Of a DNA stretch of 64,000 nt, positions 7,546-14,886 are shown piece by piece; the first letter of the stretch is position 1; each line of letters opens with the position of its first letter. Source of the stretch: Corynebacterium sp. GTDB taxonomy: Bacteria > Actinomycetota > Actinomycetes > Mycobacteriales > Mycobacteriaceae. The DNA lies in assembly GCF_022712275.1 (NCBI RefSeq), contig NZ_JALAGU010000011.1, forward strand, positions 17,189 to 81,188. The letters run 5' to 3'. Position numbers and translations under genes: made by a program. Below the pieces are notes generated by a model that was not told the origin of the DNA, ran no database searches, and worked only from the letters and a program-made list of their open reading frames with translations.

Positions 7546-9126
7546 TCACTGTCCGGCGAGGCGTCGGACGGTGGCCGTCAGCTCCGCGAGTGCGGATTCC
7601 ACAACGGTGCCGGACACGGCACCCTGGGTAGTGTCCGGCACGGGACCGGCGACCTGGAGGTAGAACTTCGCCTTCGGTTCGGTCCCGGACGGGCGGACCA
7701 CCACACGGTAGTCCAGTCCCCGCCCGTCATTCCAGACGATGCGGAAGCCGGCATCCTTCCCCGCGGTCGGATCCAGCGCGGTGACCGCGGTCGACGCGTC
7801 CCCGCTGAGACCCTCCGGCGGTTCCGTCGCCCACCGCGCGACCAGTGTGGACGCGGCCTGGGGTCCGCTGAGACGCACCGACACCTGGGCGGTGCGCACC
7901 GGACCGTAGAGCTCGTCGAGTGTGACGAGTTCATCACGCAGGGTGCGTCCCTGTGCCTTGAGTGCGGCGGCCCATACCGCGGCGACGAGTGCCGTGGCGA
8001 CCCCGTCCTTGTCCGCGACCAGTGAGGGGGCGGGGCAGGAACCGATGGCCTCCTCGTATGCGAAGGCCAGCTCGCCGTCGGTGTCGTCGGCGGCGCGGGC
8101 CAGGTGCTTGAATCCGGTGAGCGTCTCCCGGAACTCCCAGCCGGACGCCGCGGCGATGCGCTCCAGCAGCCCGGAGGAGACGACTGTCGTCGCGACGACC
8201 GGGGCAGGACCGGCCTTGTCGTCACCGCCGTCATGCGCCGGGACGAGGTGTCGTGCCAGCAGCGGGCCGGTCTCGTCGCCGCGCAGCATGCGGTAGCCGC
8301 GCGGGTCATCGGGGTCGGGGATGCCGAGCATGCAGCGGTCGGCGTCCGGATCCAGGGCGATGAGCAGGTCAGGACGCTTCGACGGGCCGGACGCCGCTGC
8401 GGTCTCCAGCAGCGCATCGCAGGTGCCCGGCTCCTCCGGGTTGGGGAAGGAGACCGTGGGAAACTCCGGGTCCGGCCAGCGCTGCGAGGCGACTGCCGCG
8501 GGGGCGGTGAACCCGGCGCCACGGAAGACCTCGGTGAGTACCGTGCCGCCCACCCCGTGCAGCGGAGTGAACAGGACGCGCAGGTTGCGTCGGGCGGCCA
8601 GTACCGCGCTGTCGCCCGAGCCGACGAGGCCGGTCACCGCGGTGACGTAACCGTCGACGGCGTGGATGTCCAGGTGCACATCCGGGGAGCGGGGGATTTC
8701 CGTGGCGGGCGGGGTCGCGGCGATACACGCCTCGATCTCCCGGTCCGCCGGGCTCACCAGCTGGGACCCGCCGGCGAGGTAGAGCTTGTAGCCGTTGTCG
8801 GCCTTGGGGTTGTGGCTGGCGGTGATCTGCACTCCGGCGTCCAGGTCACGGTCGCGGACCAGCCAGGCGAGCACCGGTGTCGGGGCGGGCAGCGGCAGCA
8901 CCACGACCTGACAGCCGGCACCGGCGAAGGTCTCCGCGGCGGCCCGGGCCATGGCATTGGAGCCGTAGCGGGCGTCGAAACCCACGGCGACGCGGGGGCT
9001 TCCGATGCCCTGCTTCTTGAGCCAGGCGGCGACACCGGCGGTTGCCCGGGTGACGGTGGAGACATTCATCCGGTCCTCACCGGGGCCGACAGGGGCGCGC
9101 AGGCCCGCGGTTCCGAAGGTGATCAC
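7546..9126 (-). CDS. pmmB: Phosphomannomutase/phosphoglucomutase (alpha-D-phosphohexomutase)
   Basis: Interconverts hexose-6-phosphate and hexose-1-phosphate (cytoplasm). The 526-residue sequence has all alpha-phosphohexomutase signatures: the phosphoserine loop ITASHNPKADNGYK (Ser104), the Mg-binding DPDADR (259-264), the sugar-binding YEEAIG near 375, and the C-terminal phosphate loop RPSGTEPKAKFY. Start is GTG at 9126, overlapping the stop of the upstream purine nucleoside phosphorylase by four bases (GTGA). The pairing suggests joint sugar-phosphate and nucleoside metabolism: ribose-1-phosphate released by PNP can be used by mutases of this class. A second, separate mutase (manB) lies at 51932-53320. 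Confidence 0.93.
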   Translation of the reverse strand: MITFGTAGLRAPVGPGEDRMNVSTVTRATAGVAAWLKKQGIGSPRVAVGFDARYGSNAMARAAAETFAGAGCQVVVLPLPAPTPVLAWLVRDRDLDAGVQITASHNPKADNGYKLYLAGGSQLVSPADREIEACIAATPPATEIPRSPDVHLDIHAVDGYVTAVTGLVGSGDSAVLAARRNLRVLFTPLHGVGGTVLTEVFRGAGFTAPAAVASQRWPDPEFPTVSFPNPEEPGTCDALLETAAASGPSKRPDLLIALDPDADRCMLGIPDPDDPRGYRMLRGDETGPLLARHLVPAHDGGDDKAGPAPVVATTVVSSGLLERIAAASGWEFRETLTGFKHLARAADDTDGELAFAYEEAIGSCPAPSLVADKDGVATALVAAVWAAALKAQGRTLRDELVTLDELYGPVRTAQVSVRLSGPQAASTLVARWATEPPEGLSGDASTAVTALDPTAGKDAGFRIVWNDGRGLDYRVVVRPSGTEPKAKFYLQVAGPVPDTTQGAVSGTVVESALAELTATVRRLAGQ

Positions 9127-9953
9127 AGCGAGGTCACCGCCTCGGAGGCGACGAGCTCCGCCAGCAGCCCACCCATGTCCTCGGCGGCGGCCGCACCGGC
9201 GGCCAGCACCTCCTCATGGTTCAGCGGCTCACCGGTCACCCCGGCGGCCAGGTTCGTGACCAGGGAGATGCCCAGGACCTCCACGTCGGCGGCACGCGCG
9301 GCGATGGTCTCGTAGACCGTCGACATGCCCACCAGGCCCGCACCGCAGGTCCGCAGCATGTGGATCTCGGCCGGCGTCTCGTACTGCGGGCCCGGCATCA
9401 TCGCGTACACCGCCTCACGCATCCCCGGACGCAGCTCCTGCACGATCTTCCGCAGGCGCGGCGCGTAGGCGTCCACCATGTTGACGAACTCCGCGCCGAC
9501 GAGCGGGGACCGCATCGTCATATTGAGGTGGTCGCTGATGAGCACAGGCTCGCCGACGCTCATGCCCTCGGTCAGCCCACCGGCGGCGTTGGTCAGCACC
9601 ACGGTGCCCACCCCGGCCGCCGCGGCGGTGCGCACGGCGTGGACGATGCGCCACAGCTCGTGGCCCTCGTAGGCGTGGGTGCGTCCCAGGAGAACGAGGA
9701 CGCGGCGTCCTCCCAGCTCCAGGCTGCGGACCGTGCCACCGTGGCCCTCGGCGGTCGGCGGCAGGAAGCCGGGGAGATCGGACATCGGGAACTCGACGAC
9801 CTCGGCGTCCCCGCAGAGCACGTCGGCGGCGGGACGCCAGCCTGAACCGAGCACCACGGCGATGTCATGGGCGTCGCGCCCGGTGCGTTCGGCGAGGGCG
9901 GCGGCTGCCCGGGAGGCGAGTTCCGGCGGAGTTTCGAGGGGAGAGGCAGTCAT
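9123..9953 (-). CDS. punA: Purine nucleoside phosphorylase
   Basis: Phosphorolysis of inosine or guanosine to base plus ribose-1-phosphate (purine salvage, trimeric low-molecular-weight class). The 276-residue protein carries VVLGSGW (33-39), RTHAYEGH (91-98), NAAGGL (122-127), the purine-binding GPQYETPAEI (188-197) and TNLAAG (233-238). I place the start at ATG 9953, because TATGCT lies 7 nt upstream (leaderless). An ATG at 9965 would start inside that promoter. It is coupled to pmmB by a four-base overlap and divergent from the M20 amidohydrolase gene. Confidence 0.94.
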   Translation of the reverse strand: MTASPLETPPELASRAAAALAERTGRDAHDIAVVLGSGWRPAADVLCGDAEVVEFPMSDLPGFLPPTAEGHGGTVRSLELGGRRVLVLLGRTHAYEGHELWRIVHAVRTAAAAGVGTVVLTNAAGGLTEGMSVGEPVLISDHLNMTMRSPLVGAEFVNMVDAYAPRLRKIVQELRPGMREAVYAMMPGPQYETPAEIHMLRTCGAGLVGMSTVYETIAARAADVEVLGISLVTNLAAGVTGEPLNHEEVLAAGAAAAEDMGGLLAELVASEAVTSL

Positions 9954-9960
9954 GAGGTCA

Positions 9961-9966
9961 AGCATA
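9961..9966 (-). promoter_or_regulatory. -10 element TATGCT for punA-pmmB (leaderless)
   Basis: TATGCT on the minus strand is 7 nt upstream of the ATG at 9953. It decides between that start and the ATG at 9965. Confidence 0.5.
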
Positions 9967-10095
9967 GGTCGAGGACCGGACGGCACGGGGAGCGAGTCAG
10001 GAGCGGGAGGGGAGAGGGAGGGGATGTGGTGGGGAGGTCAGGGACGACTAGAGTGGGGAGGTCACTGTCTGTCTCGTGGAGGAGCCCTACGACCC

Positions 10096-11289
10096 GTGAG
10101 TACCCCCGGCGCCGTTCAATCGGCTGTCAACACCTGGTTGGTCGACCACCACGACGACGTCATCGGCTGGCGCCGCCACCTCCACTCCCACCCCGAGCTG
10201 TCCCATGACGAGGTGCAGACCACCGCGTTCCTTGATGCCACACTGCGTGGCGTCGGCCTGGAGCCGGTGCTGCTGCCCGGCACCGGCCTTATCGTCGACA
10301 TCGGAGGGACGCCCGACCAGCCGGCCGTGGCCTTCCGCGCCGACATCGACGCCCTGCCGGTCACCGAGGTCACCGGACTGGAGTTCGCATCGAAGAACCC
10401 GGGCGTCATGCACGCCTGCGGCCACGACATCCACACCACCGTGGTGCTCTCCCTGGCGTGCGCCCTGGCGGAATACGACCGGACCGAGGGCCTGGACCAG
10501 CGGGTGCGTTGCATCTTCCAGCCTGCCGAGGAGGTCCTCGACGGTGGTGCGACCGACGTCATCCGCGCCGGGGCGCTGCAGGGCGTGAGCCACATCTTCG
10601 CCGTCCACGCCGAGCCGAAACTGCGCGCGGGGCAGGTCGGGGTGCGTGCCGGAGCCATCACCTCGGCGACCGATGTCGTCGAGATCATCGTCAAGGGCCC
10701 GGGCGGGCACACCTCGCGTCCCCATCTCACCGCGGACGCCATCTACGCCGCCGGCCTGCTCATCACCGGTCTGCCCGGGCTGCTGTCGCGCCGGGTCGAT
10801 CCACGCACCGGCACCGTGCTGACCTTCGGTGCGGTCAACGGTGGAGCGGCGTTCAACGCCATGCCGCAGGAGGTCTCCCTGCTGGGGACGCTGCGCACCG
10901 GCAGCCCGCTGGTGTGGCGTCAGCTCGGGGACCTGTTCCCTGAGCTGGTCGACCAGCTGCTGGCGCCGACCGGGACGACCGCGGAGATCCGGCACACCAA
11001 GGGTGTTCCGCCGGTCACCAACGACGACGCCTGCACCGCCCTGATGGCCCAGGCTGTCAAGGACATGGACCCGCATGCGCTGCAGGAGGCGCCGCAGTCC
11101 TCCGGCGGCGAGGACTTCAGCTGGTATCTGGAGCATGTGCCGGGGTCGATGGCCCGACTGGGTGCGTGGAACGGCCGGGGGGAGAAGGCCGACCTGCACC
11201 AGGCGGACATCATCTTCGACGAGGCCTGCCTGCCGGTCGGCGTGCGCCTGTTCGCCGGCGTGCTCGAGGAGTTCCGGAACCTGGGGTAG
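10096..11289 (+). CDS. M20-family amidohydrolase (N-acyl amino acid amidohydrolase type)
   Basis: Zinc/cobalt-dependent amidohydrolase of the peptidase M20D class, which deacylates N-acyl amino acids or similar amides (cytoplasm). The 397-residue product shows RRHLHSHPELS (26-36), the metal-binding FRADIDALPV (80-89), MHACGHDIHT (105-114), and the catalytic Glu region FQPAEEVLDGG. The dimerisation lid domain follows, then a C-terminal SSGGEDFSWY metal motif. The start is GTG at 10096 with GGAGGAG about ten bases upstream; in-frame sequence upstream of it overlaps punA and is not coding. The gene occupies the place of amiA next to pmmB in C. glutamicum. The exact substrate is not deducible. 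Confidence 0.9.
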   Translation: MSTPGAVQSAVNTWLVDHHDDVIGWRRHLHSHPELSHDEVQTTAFLDATLRGVGLEPVLLPGTGLIVDIGGTPDQPAVAFRADIDALPVTEVTGLEFASKNPGVMHACGHDIHTTVVLSLACALAEYDRTEGLDQRVRCIFQPAEEVLDGGATDVIRAGALQGVSHIFAVHAEPKLRAGQVGVRAGAITSATDVVEIIVKGPGGHTSRPHLTADAIYAAGLLITGLPGLLSRRVDPRTGTVLTFGAVNGGAAFNAMPQEVSLLGTLRTGSPLVWRQLGDLFPELVDQLLAPTGTTAEIRHTKGVPPVTNDDACTALMAQAVKDMDPHALQEAPQSSGGEDFSWYLEHVPGSMARLGAWNGRGEKADLHQADIIFDEACLPVGVRLFAGVLEEFRNLG

Positions 11290-11298
11290 GGGACCGGT

Positions 11299-11455
11299 TC
11301 ACCCGATGTGGTGGACGCCGCGTTCCTCGGCGACGCTGAACACCTCGGTCAGCCTCCCGGTGGCGAAGCGCACGGCGACACCGTCGTCGAGTCCGATCCC
11401 GGGTACGAGACGCCCCTGGGCGATGAGGTCGGCGCGGTCGCGGCGGGTTTCACTT
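11299..11455 (-). pseudogene. Remnant of a peptidase S51 (peptidase E-like) gene, C-terminus only
   Basis: The minus strand after the DUF1707 gene encodes about 50 residues ending in a stop at 11299-11301. They include RRDRADLIAQGRLVPGIG, then LDDGVAVRF and LTEVFSV. This matches the C-terminal end typical of actinobacterial peptidase S51/type-1 glutamine amidotransferase-like proteins (DDGxAxxF...LxEVxS). No start codon or N-terminal two thirds exist; upstream the frame runs into the DUF1707 gene in a different phase. I read it as the tail of a deleted gene. The family call rests on pattern memory. Confidence 0.5.
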
Positions 11456-12106
11456 CCGCTTCCGCCACTGGTCCCAGCCGTTGTTGACGGTGCGGCCGGC
11501 CCTGCCCATTGCCCGGTGCGCGAAGTCGAGGGCGTCGGTGGTCATCTCTGTCTGCTTGATCTTGCGCTGGGCCTTCTTCTCCTCGAGCTGCAGCTGGTGC
11601 GCCTGGCGCATCTTCTTCACCCGGGCCCGTTCCAGCGCCTCCGGGGAGGGGACGTACCAGGACGCAGGCCCGACCTTCATTACGTAGAGGAGAATCGCCA
11701 CGACGGCGATCAGCGCCGCCGGGATCACCGACAGTGGCCCGTTGATGACCGCCGCCACCGCGCCGAGCGAGATACCGGTCAGCGCCATGATCCCGGCCCG
11801 CGGATTCGCCCCACGCCGGTGCTGCTCGGCGATCTCCCCGGCGGAGTACACCGCGATATCCGTTCCGGGGGAGGACGCCGGGCCCGACTGTGACCCGGGC
11901 AGCACCGGCAGGTCGCTGAACTGCTCGTCGATATCACCCCGGGTCATCGCCCCCGCAAGCACCCGGCACCGCTCGTCGTACTCGGTGATGCTGAGCCGGC
12001 CGTCGGCGAAGTGCACGCCGAGCAGGTTGATGGCGTGATCACGGTCGGCGTCCCCGATCCGGACGTGGCTGTCCCGGGACGCTGCACCTCGGCGGGGGTC
12101 ATTCAT
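11450..12106 (-). CDS. DUF1707 domain membrane protein
   Basis: A 218-residue protein. The N-terminal DUF1707 domain (about residues 14-68) shows RIGDADRDHAINLLGVHF, then GRLSITEYDERC. Two hydrophobic helices follow (about 103-122 and 125-143), then a Lys/Arg/Gln-rich helical cytoplasmic tail ending WRKRK. DUF1707 is an actinobacterial domain of unknown function often joined to membrane segments. ATG at 12106 has TAGACT 8 nt upstream. The stop overlaps the residual S51 fragment by a few bases, consistent with a deletion that brought the two together. Confidence 0.85.
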   Translation of the reverse strand: MNDPRRGAASRDSHVRIGDADRDHAINLLGVHFADGRLSITEYDERCRVLAGAMTRGDIDEQFSDLPVLPGSQSGPASSPGTDIAVYSAGEIAEQHRRGANPRAGIMALTGISLGAVAAVINGPLSVIPAALIAVVAILLYVMKVGPASWYVPSPEALERARVKKMRQAHQLQLEEKKAQRKIKQTEMTTDALDFAHRAMGRAGRTVNNGWDQWRKRK

Positions 12107-12114
12107 GTTTCGTC

Positions 12115-12120
12115 AGTCTA
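12115..12120 (-). promoter_or_regulatory. -10 element TAGACT for the DUF1707 gene (leaderless)
   Basis: TAGACT on the minus strand ends 8 nt before ATG 12106, inside the 23-base gap to the PucR-type gene. It gives DUF1707 its own promoter independent of the lipid operon. Confidence 0.45.
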
Positions 12121-12129
12121 GTCGCCCGG

Positions 12130-13392
12130 TCACTCCTCCCGGGGGTCGACGTTCAGCACAGACTCCCCGAACAACCGGCACATGTGCAGTGCCACCGAGG
12201 CCTCCGCAGGGGTTTCCCGTCCCCCGACGTCCATCAGGGCGCGGGCCTGCACGATCCGGTACTTCACGCTGTTCCTGTGCAGCATCATCAACTCTCCGGT
12301 CCGGGTGTAGCTTGCTCCGGAGTCCAGGAACACCGCGTACGTCTCCCGGAGTCTGGCGGCCCCTTCGGTCTGTGCCGCCAACCCACCGAGTTGTTCGGTG
12401 ACCCACTGTCTCAGGGCCGGCATATCGGCGCTGAGCAGGGACGCCAGTGCCACTCCCGGATCGTCGTAGCTCACCGGAGTGAGGTGCGCCGGCCCGGCGA
12501 TGTGGGCGACCCGTTCGGCGGCCTGTGCCTGGCGGTGGGAACCGCAGAACCCGGAGATCCCGGATTGCGCGGCACCGAAGCAGATCTGGGCCTGCGGCAA
12601 CCGGCTCCGGAGTTCTTCAGCCAGTTCCGTCAGTCCAGCGACCGGGTCAGCGTCCTCCACGCCGAACCAGACCCAGGCGGTGCCACGATCCACGGCAGTG
12701 AACAGCGTCGATCCGGTGAATCCAGGTCGTCGGGAGATCCGTTGGACCTGCGAGAGCAGGTCAGTGGTGTGATCGACAGCTGCACTCTCCTGATTTACCC
12801 AGATCACCGCAGCCCGGTGCTGCTGGTCGATCCGGTACCGGGCGACACTCTCGAAACGCTCGGTCGGAACCTGGGCGCCTGCCAGCACGTCGCGGATCAT
12901 CCTCGCGGTTGCTGTCGCGCTGTAGTCGGTGAGACGACGGGCTTCCTGCTCGTATGCGGTGAGGACTTCCGTACTCATCCAGTCGATGTAGGAGTGCAGG
13001 AAGCCGTCGATGTAGTGGAGAGCCTTGAGCTTCTCATCTGCGGAGCAGTCCAGGTTCCTGACGATCTCGAAGATCTCGCGACGACCGCCCTCCGCACCGA
13101 GATGATAGGCACGGCGTAGCTGATCGGCCGAGATCCCGCGCTCGGCCAGTTGCTGTGCGTACCGGATAGCCACCGTACTGGGGCGGGCCTCCTCCACCGG
13201 GATCCGGTTGCACATCAGCTGGATCACGGTCTCCAGATTGCCGGACACACTGGACGCCAGCATGCGGGCAAGTTCATCCGAGGCCAGGGGCGTCTCATTG
13301 TCGACGATGAGTTCGGTCATCGCGTCACTGATCCGGTCGAACCTGTCGCGCATGAGTGTCCCGATACGGACGACGAGATTCTCCACTGTCAC
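12130..13392 (-). CDS. PucR/CdaR-type transcriptional regulator
   Basis: A 420-residue DNA-binding regulator. The C-terminal 60 residues form the PucR-type helix-turn-helix: LRETYAVFLDSGASYTRTGE, then LMMLHRNSVKYRIVQA. The middle (about 170-330) fits the GGDEF-like sensory fold often seen in this family, and the N-terminal 150 residues are helical. Start is GTG at 13392, overlapping the stop of the oxidoreductase gene (GTGA), so translation is coupled. The frame continues upstream for about 200 codons inside the oxidoreductase gene, but that is not coding. As last gene of the operon it probably controls it in response to a lipid or acyl metabolite; the ligand is unknown. Confidence 0.85.
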   Translation of the reverse strand: MTVENLVVRIGTLMRDRFDRISDAMTELIVDNETPLASDELARMLASSVSGNLETVIQLMCNRIPVEEARPSTVAIRYAQQLAERGISADQLRRAYHLGAEGGRREIFEIVRNLDCSADEKLKALHYIDGFLHSYIDWMSTEVLTAYEQEARRLTDYSATATARMIRDVLAGAQVPTERFESVARYRIDQQHRAAVIWVNQESAAVDHTTDLLSQVQRISRRPGFTGSTLFTAVDRGTAWVWFGVEDADPVAGLTELAEELRSRLPQAQICFGAAQSGISGFCGSHRQAQAAERVAHIAGPAHLTPVSYDDPGVALASLLSADMPALRQWVTEQLGGLAAQTEGAARLRETYAVFLDSGASYTRTGELMMLHRNSVKYRIVQARALMDVGGRETPAEASVALHMCRLFGESVLNVDPREE

Positions 13393-14834
13393 ACCGCCGC
13401 CCCCATACCGGCAGGGAGGTCGACACCGTGCTCCTTGAGCGCGGACAGCGCCGCGTTGTAGCCGCACATGCCGTGGGCACCGGCGCCCGGCGGGGTGGCT
13501 GCGGAGCACAGGTAGATGCCGCGCGTTCCCGTGCTGTACGGGTCGAGGGCGATCCGTGGGCGGAACAGCAGCTGGCGCACCGAATTTGCGCCGGTGACGA
13601 TGTCCCCCTCGATGTAGTTCGGGTTGGCGTCCTCGATATGCCGGACATTCCACACCGTCCTGGCCACGATGCGGTCGCGGAATCCTGGGGCGTATTCCTC
13701 GATCCGATCGATGATCGCGGCGGTGGCGTCCCCGGTGAAACCGGCGGGGACATGGGCGTAGGTGTCCACCGGCTGGATGCCGTCGCGGGCACGGGTATGG
13801 TCCGCCACCGACTGCTGGGTCACCAGCACGAAGGGCCTCTCCGGCATGGTGCCCCGGTGGACTTCCCGTTCCGCCAGAGCCGTCTCGTCGAAACTGCCGC
13901 CGACATGGACCGTTCCGGCCTCGCGGGACGGCAGATGCGACCACGGTATACCGCCCTCGACGGCGAAGTGCACGGCGAAGGCGCCCGGACCGTGCCGGAA
14001 ACGGGACAGTGCCCGGGACACCGCCCGGGGCATGAGATCTCCGACGATGTCGACGGCGGCTCTGGGGGAGGTGTCCAGCATCACGATCCCCGGATCGGGG
14101 ATATCGGACAGTGACCGTACCCGTACCCCGGTCTCAACTCTGCCACCGTGGGATTCGAGGACGCCGACCATGGCGTCGGAGATCGCCGCCGAACCACCGA
14201 CCGCCGCGGGCCACCCGAAGGTGTGTGCTGCAGTGCCCAGCGCTGCACCCACAGCAGACGACGCCAGAGTGTGGAACGGTCGGAAGGCATGTGCCGCCAC
14301 ACCGCCGAACAAAGCCCGGCCCTCGGGGGTGCGCAACAGTCGGGCGGTCACGGAGACCGGCATCCCGGCGACGGCACTGAAACGGGCCAGTTTCACCGGG
14401 TGGTCGGGAACATGGATCATCGGGCGGAGGAAGTCTTCGGTGACATCGGCGAAACTCCGGGAGAGCGGGCCGAAGACGGACCGCCAGACTGCGGCATCCT
14501 TCCCCAGCGCCCCAGCGGTGTGGTTGACGTCCCGGTAGACCGCCGCACCTGCCCCCGCTTCCAGTGGATGGGAGTACTGCACCTCCGGCCAGGTCCAGGA
14601 CAGGCCGTGTCCGGCGAGATCCACGGAACGGGAGAAGGCATTGTCCACCGCCAGTGGGTGGATCCCGGAGCAGTGGTCGTGGATCAGACCCGGAAGCGTG
14701 ACTTCCCCTGACCTGGTTCCACCCCCGACTTCGTCGGCGGCTTCGAGCACTGTGACATTCAGGCCGGCACGGGCGAGGGTCACGGCGGCGGCCAGTCCGT
14801 TCGGGCCGCTTCCGACAACAGTTGCTTTGTCCAT
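13389..14834 (-). CDS. FAD-dependent CrtI/PYROXD2-like oxidoreductase
   Basis: A 481-residue flavoprotein of the phytoene-desaturase-related class. The N-terminal Rossmann fold VVGSGPNGLAAAVTLARAG (6-24) is followed by the acidic ribose-binding LEAADEVGGGT. The C-terminal FAD motif has GIYLCSAATPPGAGAHGMCG near 445. It lacks specific carotenoid-biosynthesis partners; no crtB, crtE or idi lies nearby. The substrate is therefore more likely a lipid or polyprenyl chain delivered by the neighbouring acyl-CoA synthetase and membrane protein (inference). ATG at 14834 has an extended -10-like TGACAGACT 7 nt upstream. The stop overlaps the PucR-type start by four bases. Confidence 0.85.
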   Translation of the reverse strand: MDKATVVGSGPNGLAAAVTLARAGLNVTVLEAADEVGGGTRSGEVTLPGLIHDHCSGIHPLAVDNAFSRSVDLAGHGLSWTWPEVQYSHPLEAGAGAAVYRDVNHTAGALGKDAAVWRSVFGPLSRSFADVTEDFLRPMIHVPDHPVKLARFSAVAGMPVSVTARLLRTPEGRALFGGVAAHAFRPFHTLASSAVGAALGTAAHTFGWPAAVGGSAAISDAMVGVLESHGGRVETGVRVRSLSDIPDPGIVMLDTSPRAAVDIVGDLMPRAVSRALSRFRHGPGAFAVHFAVEGGIPWSHLPSREAGTVHVGGSFDETALAEREVHRGTMPERPFVLVTQQSVADHTRARDGIQPVDTYAHVPAGFTGDATAAIIDRIEEYAPGFRDRIVARTVWNVRHIEDANPNYIEGDIVTGANSVRQLLFRPRIALDPYSTGTRGIYLCSAATPPGAGAHGMCGYNAALSALKEHGVDLPAGMGAAV

Positions 14835-14841
14835 GGTAAGC

Positions 14842-14850
14842 AGTCTGTCA
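14842..14850 (-). promoter_or_regulatory. Extended -10-like TGACAGACT before the oxidoreductase gene
   Basis: TGA-CAGACT followed by 7 nt (GCTTACC) and ATG. The same arrangement, differing at two bases of the spacer, precedes mtrA at 58528-58543. It suggests an internal leaderless promoter within the operon. Confidence 0.4.
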
Positions 14851-14886
14851 CTTTCTGTTCGTCCGCAGGGGCGGAGCGGGGTTTCT

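Noticed and set aside
9679..10095. N-terminal extension of the M20 amidohydrolase
   Set aside because: It runs antisense through punA; the GTG at 10096 with GGAGGAG gives the family N-terminus.
13393..13944. N-terminal extension of the PucR-type protein by about 184 codons
   Set aside because: It lies wholly within the oxidoreductase gene in another frame, is Arg/Pro-rich, and a coupled GTG start exists at 13392.
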